Source of the DNA: Brevundimonas sp. UBA5866
Lineage (GTDB): Bacteria > Pseudomonadota > Alphaproteobacteria > Caulobacterales > Caulobacteraceae
Direction: 5' to 3'
NCBI RefSeq assembly: GCF_002432125.1
Contig: NZ_DJFS01000028.1
Coordinates: 1-16,897 of the forward strand
DNA length: 16,897 bases
In this document: piece after piece, positions 15,748 through 16,897 of the stretch
Numbering within the stretch: position 1 is the first letter of the stretch
Layout: the number at the start of each line of letters is the position of its first letter
Position numbers and translations under genes: made by a program
Notes under the pieces: generated by a model
Told to the model about the DNA's origin: nothing
Seen by the model: the letters and a program-made list of their open reading frames with translations, nothing else
The model's database searches: none

Positions 15748-16017
15748 ATGGCTAACAACGCCGGCGCCCGCAAGGCGATCCGCAAGATCGAAGCGCGGAC
15801 TGCAGTGAACAAAGCTCGCCGCACCCGCGTGCGCACCTACCTGCGCAAATTCCAGGAAGCCGTCACCGGCGGCGACGTGGAAGCTGCCAAGGCTGCTTTC
15901 ATCACCGCTCAGTCGGAACTGATGCGCGCTGTGTCGAAGGGCGTGGTTCACAAGAACACCGGCTCGCGCAAGGTCAGCCGTCTGGCCGCCCAGCTGAAGA
16001 AGCTGTCGGCAGCCTAA
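15748..16017 (+). CDS. rpsT: 30S ribosomal protein S20
   Basis: 89 residues, normal for S20, a helical and basic protein that binds 16S rRNA early in assembly of the small subunit. The start MANNAGARKAIRKIEARTAV, the middle RTRVRTYLRKFQEAVTGGDV and the end VHKNTGSRKVSRLAAQLKKL match the family throughout. The ATG at 15748 follows GAAGG (15735-15739) at 8 bases; the extension to an upstream GTG at 15712 is not S20-like. It has its own promoter and terminator, so it is a one-gene unit between the hydratase and dnaA. Confidence 0.97.
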   Translation: MANNAGARKAIRKIEARTAVNKARRTRVRTYLRKFQEAVTGGDVEAAKAAFITAQSELMRAVSKGVVHKNTGSRKVSRLAAQLKKLSAA

Positions 16018-16022
16018 AAATC

Positions 16023-16078
16023 TCGTCTCTGGTCAGAGCATCCCGCAAGCTATTGCTCTGACTAATTTTTTGAGACGA
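16023..16078 (+). terminator. rpsT terminator with an enclosing second stem
   Basis: The inner hairpin pairs GTCAGAGCA (16032-16040) with TGCTCTGAC (16054-16062) around a 13-base loop and is followed, after TAA, by six T (16066-16071). An outer stem, TCGTCTC (16023-16029) with GAGACGA (16072-16078), would enclose the hairpin and the T-run. The inner part is a normal intrinsic terminator placed right after rpsT. Confidence 0.8.
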
Positions 16079-16127
16079 AATTAAAATACCCGCATTACGG
16101 GTGTTGCAAGAAAATCGAACGATTTCA

Positions 16128-16157
16128 AAGGCGAGGCACCATTTGGAGCCTCGCCTT
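16128..16157 (+). terminator. Second hairpin downstream of rpsT
   Basis: A perfect 10-base-pair stem, AAGGCGAGGC (16128-16137) with GCCTCGCCTT (16148-16157), has a 10-base loop and is followed by CTT. The T-run is short, so it is either a backup terminator for rpsT or a structural element at the edge of the dnaA control region. Confidence 0.6.
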
Positions 16158-16169
16158 CTTGCTGCGCGC

Positions 16170-16178
16170 TTATCCGCA
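16170..16178 (+). promoter_or_regulatory. Weak DnaA-box-like site
   Basis: TTATCCGCA differs at one base from the DnaA box TTATCCACA. It lies about 340 bases upstream of dnaA and could serve autoregulation. A single imperfect box can occur by chance. Confidence 0.3.
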
Positions 16179-16247
16179 TCCCGAAAGATTTTACATACCG
16201 TCACAGCAAAAAAATGCCTTTTCTCTAGGCCTGACGGGACTTTGCGG

Positions 16248-16295
16248 GAGTCAACAAATTTAAGTGCAGAAATGAGTCGGAATCCACGTTGATTC
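16248..16295 (+). promoter_or_regulatory. Cluster of four GANTC (CcrM methylation) sites
   Basis: GAGTC at 16248, GAGTC at 16274, GAATC at 16280 and GATTC at 16291 lie within 48 bases; a fifth site, GACTC, is at 16508-16512 next to the dnaA start. The GATTC at 16291 overlaps a -35-like TTGATTC (16289-16295). In Caulobacter, CcrM methylates GANTC and full methylation of the dnaA promoter raises dnaA transcription, so the position here fits the same use. Confidence 0.7.
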
Positions 16296-16334
16296 CCGCG
16301 GCCCGCTGAGTAAGTTCAAGGGGTAACGCACTTC

Positions 16335-16430
16335 CATCCCCAAGGATGAAGACGAGGGAAATCAAAGGTTTCCCTCGGCGGAGATGTCTGTCTGTGAGAA
16401 CGACCCCACGCGCCGAACCCTCGTTTGGCG
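16335..16430 (+). promoter_or_regulatory. dnaA: Structured stretch of the presumed dnaA leader
   Basis: Three hairpins follow each other. CATCC/GGATG pairs at 16335-16348. CGAGGGAAA (16353-16361) pairs with TTTCCCTCG (16369-16377), a perfect 9-base-pair stem with a 7-base loop. CGCCGAA (16411-16417) pairs with TTTGGCG (16424-16430), 7 base pairs including one G-T. They lie 85-180 bases before dnaA, where a long 5' leader would be expected if transcription starts near the GANTC cluster. The Caulobacter dnaA mRNA also has a long leader involved in translational control. Confidence 0.5.
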
Positions 16431-16516
16431 TGACAGGAGAAGTCGTCCCTGATGTCAGCTCCTGAAGTCGCGCTGCAACGGTGAATGACAAACTAACTCT
16501 GGCGGGTGACTCTATA

Positions 16517-16897
16517 ATGATCGGGGGCGTTGCAATGGGGCAGATGACCGATCCAGATCGTATCTGGAATGAGGCTGCAGACCGCTTGAAAGCGGAAATC
16601 GGTGATGGTCCCTATAGCTCCTATATCGCCCCTTCGGCGGTACGTGTGGATGCTCAGGGCAACCTGATCCTCGTAACTCCGACCGCCTATGCGCGGGACT
16701 GGGTTCGTCAAAATGCACTGCGTCGTATGAACGAGCTGTGGCTGGGCCTGGATGGCCTGTCGCGCCGTCTGGACGTCCGCTGCCGTGCCGAGGTGGGTTC
16801 CATCCTGCCGTCGGCCGCGCGCGAAGTCCCGCGCCTGAACTCCATCAGCACCGCCCCGGCCTCGGCTCCGGCTGCGCCGACCTTCGCCCCCTCGGTC
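16517..16897 (+). CDS. dnaA: Chromosomal replication initiator DnaA, N-terminal part (partial)
   Basis: The gene runs off the right end; 127 codons are visible. They cover domain I (about residues 12-95), which self-associates and recruits the helicase: DRIWNEAADRLKAEIGDGPY, then LVTPTAYARDWVRQNALRRM, then NELWLGLDGLSRRLDVRC. The start of the Pro/Ala-rich linker follows (STAPASAPAAPTFAPS). The ATPase and DNA-binding domains are outside the window. Three in-frame starts are possible: ATG 16517 (MIGGVAMGQM), ATG 16535 (preceded by GGGGG at 16523-16527) and ATG 16544. I give 16517 because the GGVA segment resembles the N-terminus I remember for Caulobacter DnaA; 16535 is nearly as likely. A TATAAT overlaps the first ATG. 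Confidence 0.92.
   Translation, partial: MIGGVAMGQMTDPDRIWNEAADRLKAEIGDGPYSSYIAPSAVRVDAQGNLILVTPTAYARDWVRQNALRRMNELWLGLDGLSRRLDVRCRAEVGSILPSAAREVPRLNSISTAPASAPAAPTFAPSV

Larger units (their letters stand above)
16018..16516 (+). other. rpsT-dnaA intergenic region (dnaA control region)
   Basis: About 500 bases without a credible gene; short open frames in it on both strands look random. In order it holds the rpsT terminator, a small hairpin ACCCG/CGGGT (16088-16102), an AAATCG/CGATTT inverted repeat (16112-16125), a second strong hairpin (16128-16157), a DnaA-box-like sequence, four GANTC sites, three hairpins (16335-16430), and a fifth GANTC site with a TATAAT at its end. Confidence 0.75.

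Noticed and set aside
16101..16292. A 63-codon plus-strand open frame between rpsT and dnaA
   Set aside because: It crosses a strong hairpin, has no ribosome site and shows no protein-like pattern.
16225..16491. An 88-codon minus-strand open frame in the dnaA control region
   Set aside because: No ribosome site or family pattern was recognised, and it overlaps the GANTC cluster and the leader hairpins, which explain the region better.
16018..16516. The chromosome origin itself between rpsT and dnaA
   Set aside because: Only one weak DnaA-box-like site and no AT-rich unwinding region are seen; in Caulobacter the origin lies elsewhere, some kilobases from dnaA.

Overview
The window comes from a GC-rich alphaproteobacterium, most probably a member of the Caulobacteraceae; a Brevundimonas-like genus is my guess. 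The strongest evidence is the right end, where mutM, an enoyl-CoA hydratase, rpsT and dnaA lie in a row. From memory this resembles the dnaA neighbourhood of Caulobacter. The DnaA N-terminus also looks Caulobacter-like, and GANTC sites, the target of the CcrM methyltransferase of this group, are clustered just upstream of dnaA. No tRNA or rRNA gene, insertion sequence, prophage or CRISPR array is visible; this is ordinary core chromosome.

Layout. 1-260: 3' end of recQ (HRDC domain). 349-3360: an exported S41-like peptidase (+), an exported alpha/beta hydrolase (-) whose stop codon overlaps that of the peptidase, and a small exported protein (+) divergent from the hydrolase. 3407-4540: an inositol-monophosphatase-family phosphatase (HisN type) and a short XRE regulator, both on the minus strand. 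4722-5502: a GlsB/YeaQ stress membrane protein (+) and an exported PRC-barrel-like protein (-), facing each other across a perfect bidirectional terminator. 5626-7317: a short MprF-like aminoacyl-phosphatidylglycerol synthase. 7318-7625: a non-coding gap between convergent genes with a terminator at each end and three tandem, covarying nested hairpins between them. 7626-9455: typA/bipA (-). 9617-11651: a YeiH-type membrane protein (-) divergent from a LysR regulator (+) that probably controls it. 11648-13708: an OPT-family peptide transporter (-), overlapping the LysR stop. 13855-16017: mutM, enoyl-CoA hydratase and rpsT. 16018-16516: a 500-base non-coding region holding the rpsT terminator and the dnaA control region. 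16517-end: 5' part of dnaA.

The genes form small independent units, not one pathway. Several concern the cell envelope (S41 peptidase, hydrolase, small exported protein, GlsB, PRC protein, MprF-like enzyme). The most informative part is the rpsT-dnaA interval. It has a canonical rpsT promoter, a terminator with an unusual second stem that encloses the T-tract, four GANTC sites in 48 bases, three hairpins in the presumed dnaA leader, and a perfect TATAAT overlapping the first possible dnaA start codon. Together these suggest methylation-linked and leader-RNA control of DnaA. I found no clearly new multi-gene system; the best candidates for undescribed biology are the dnaA leader and the nested hairpin repeats.
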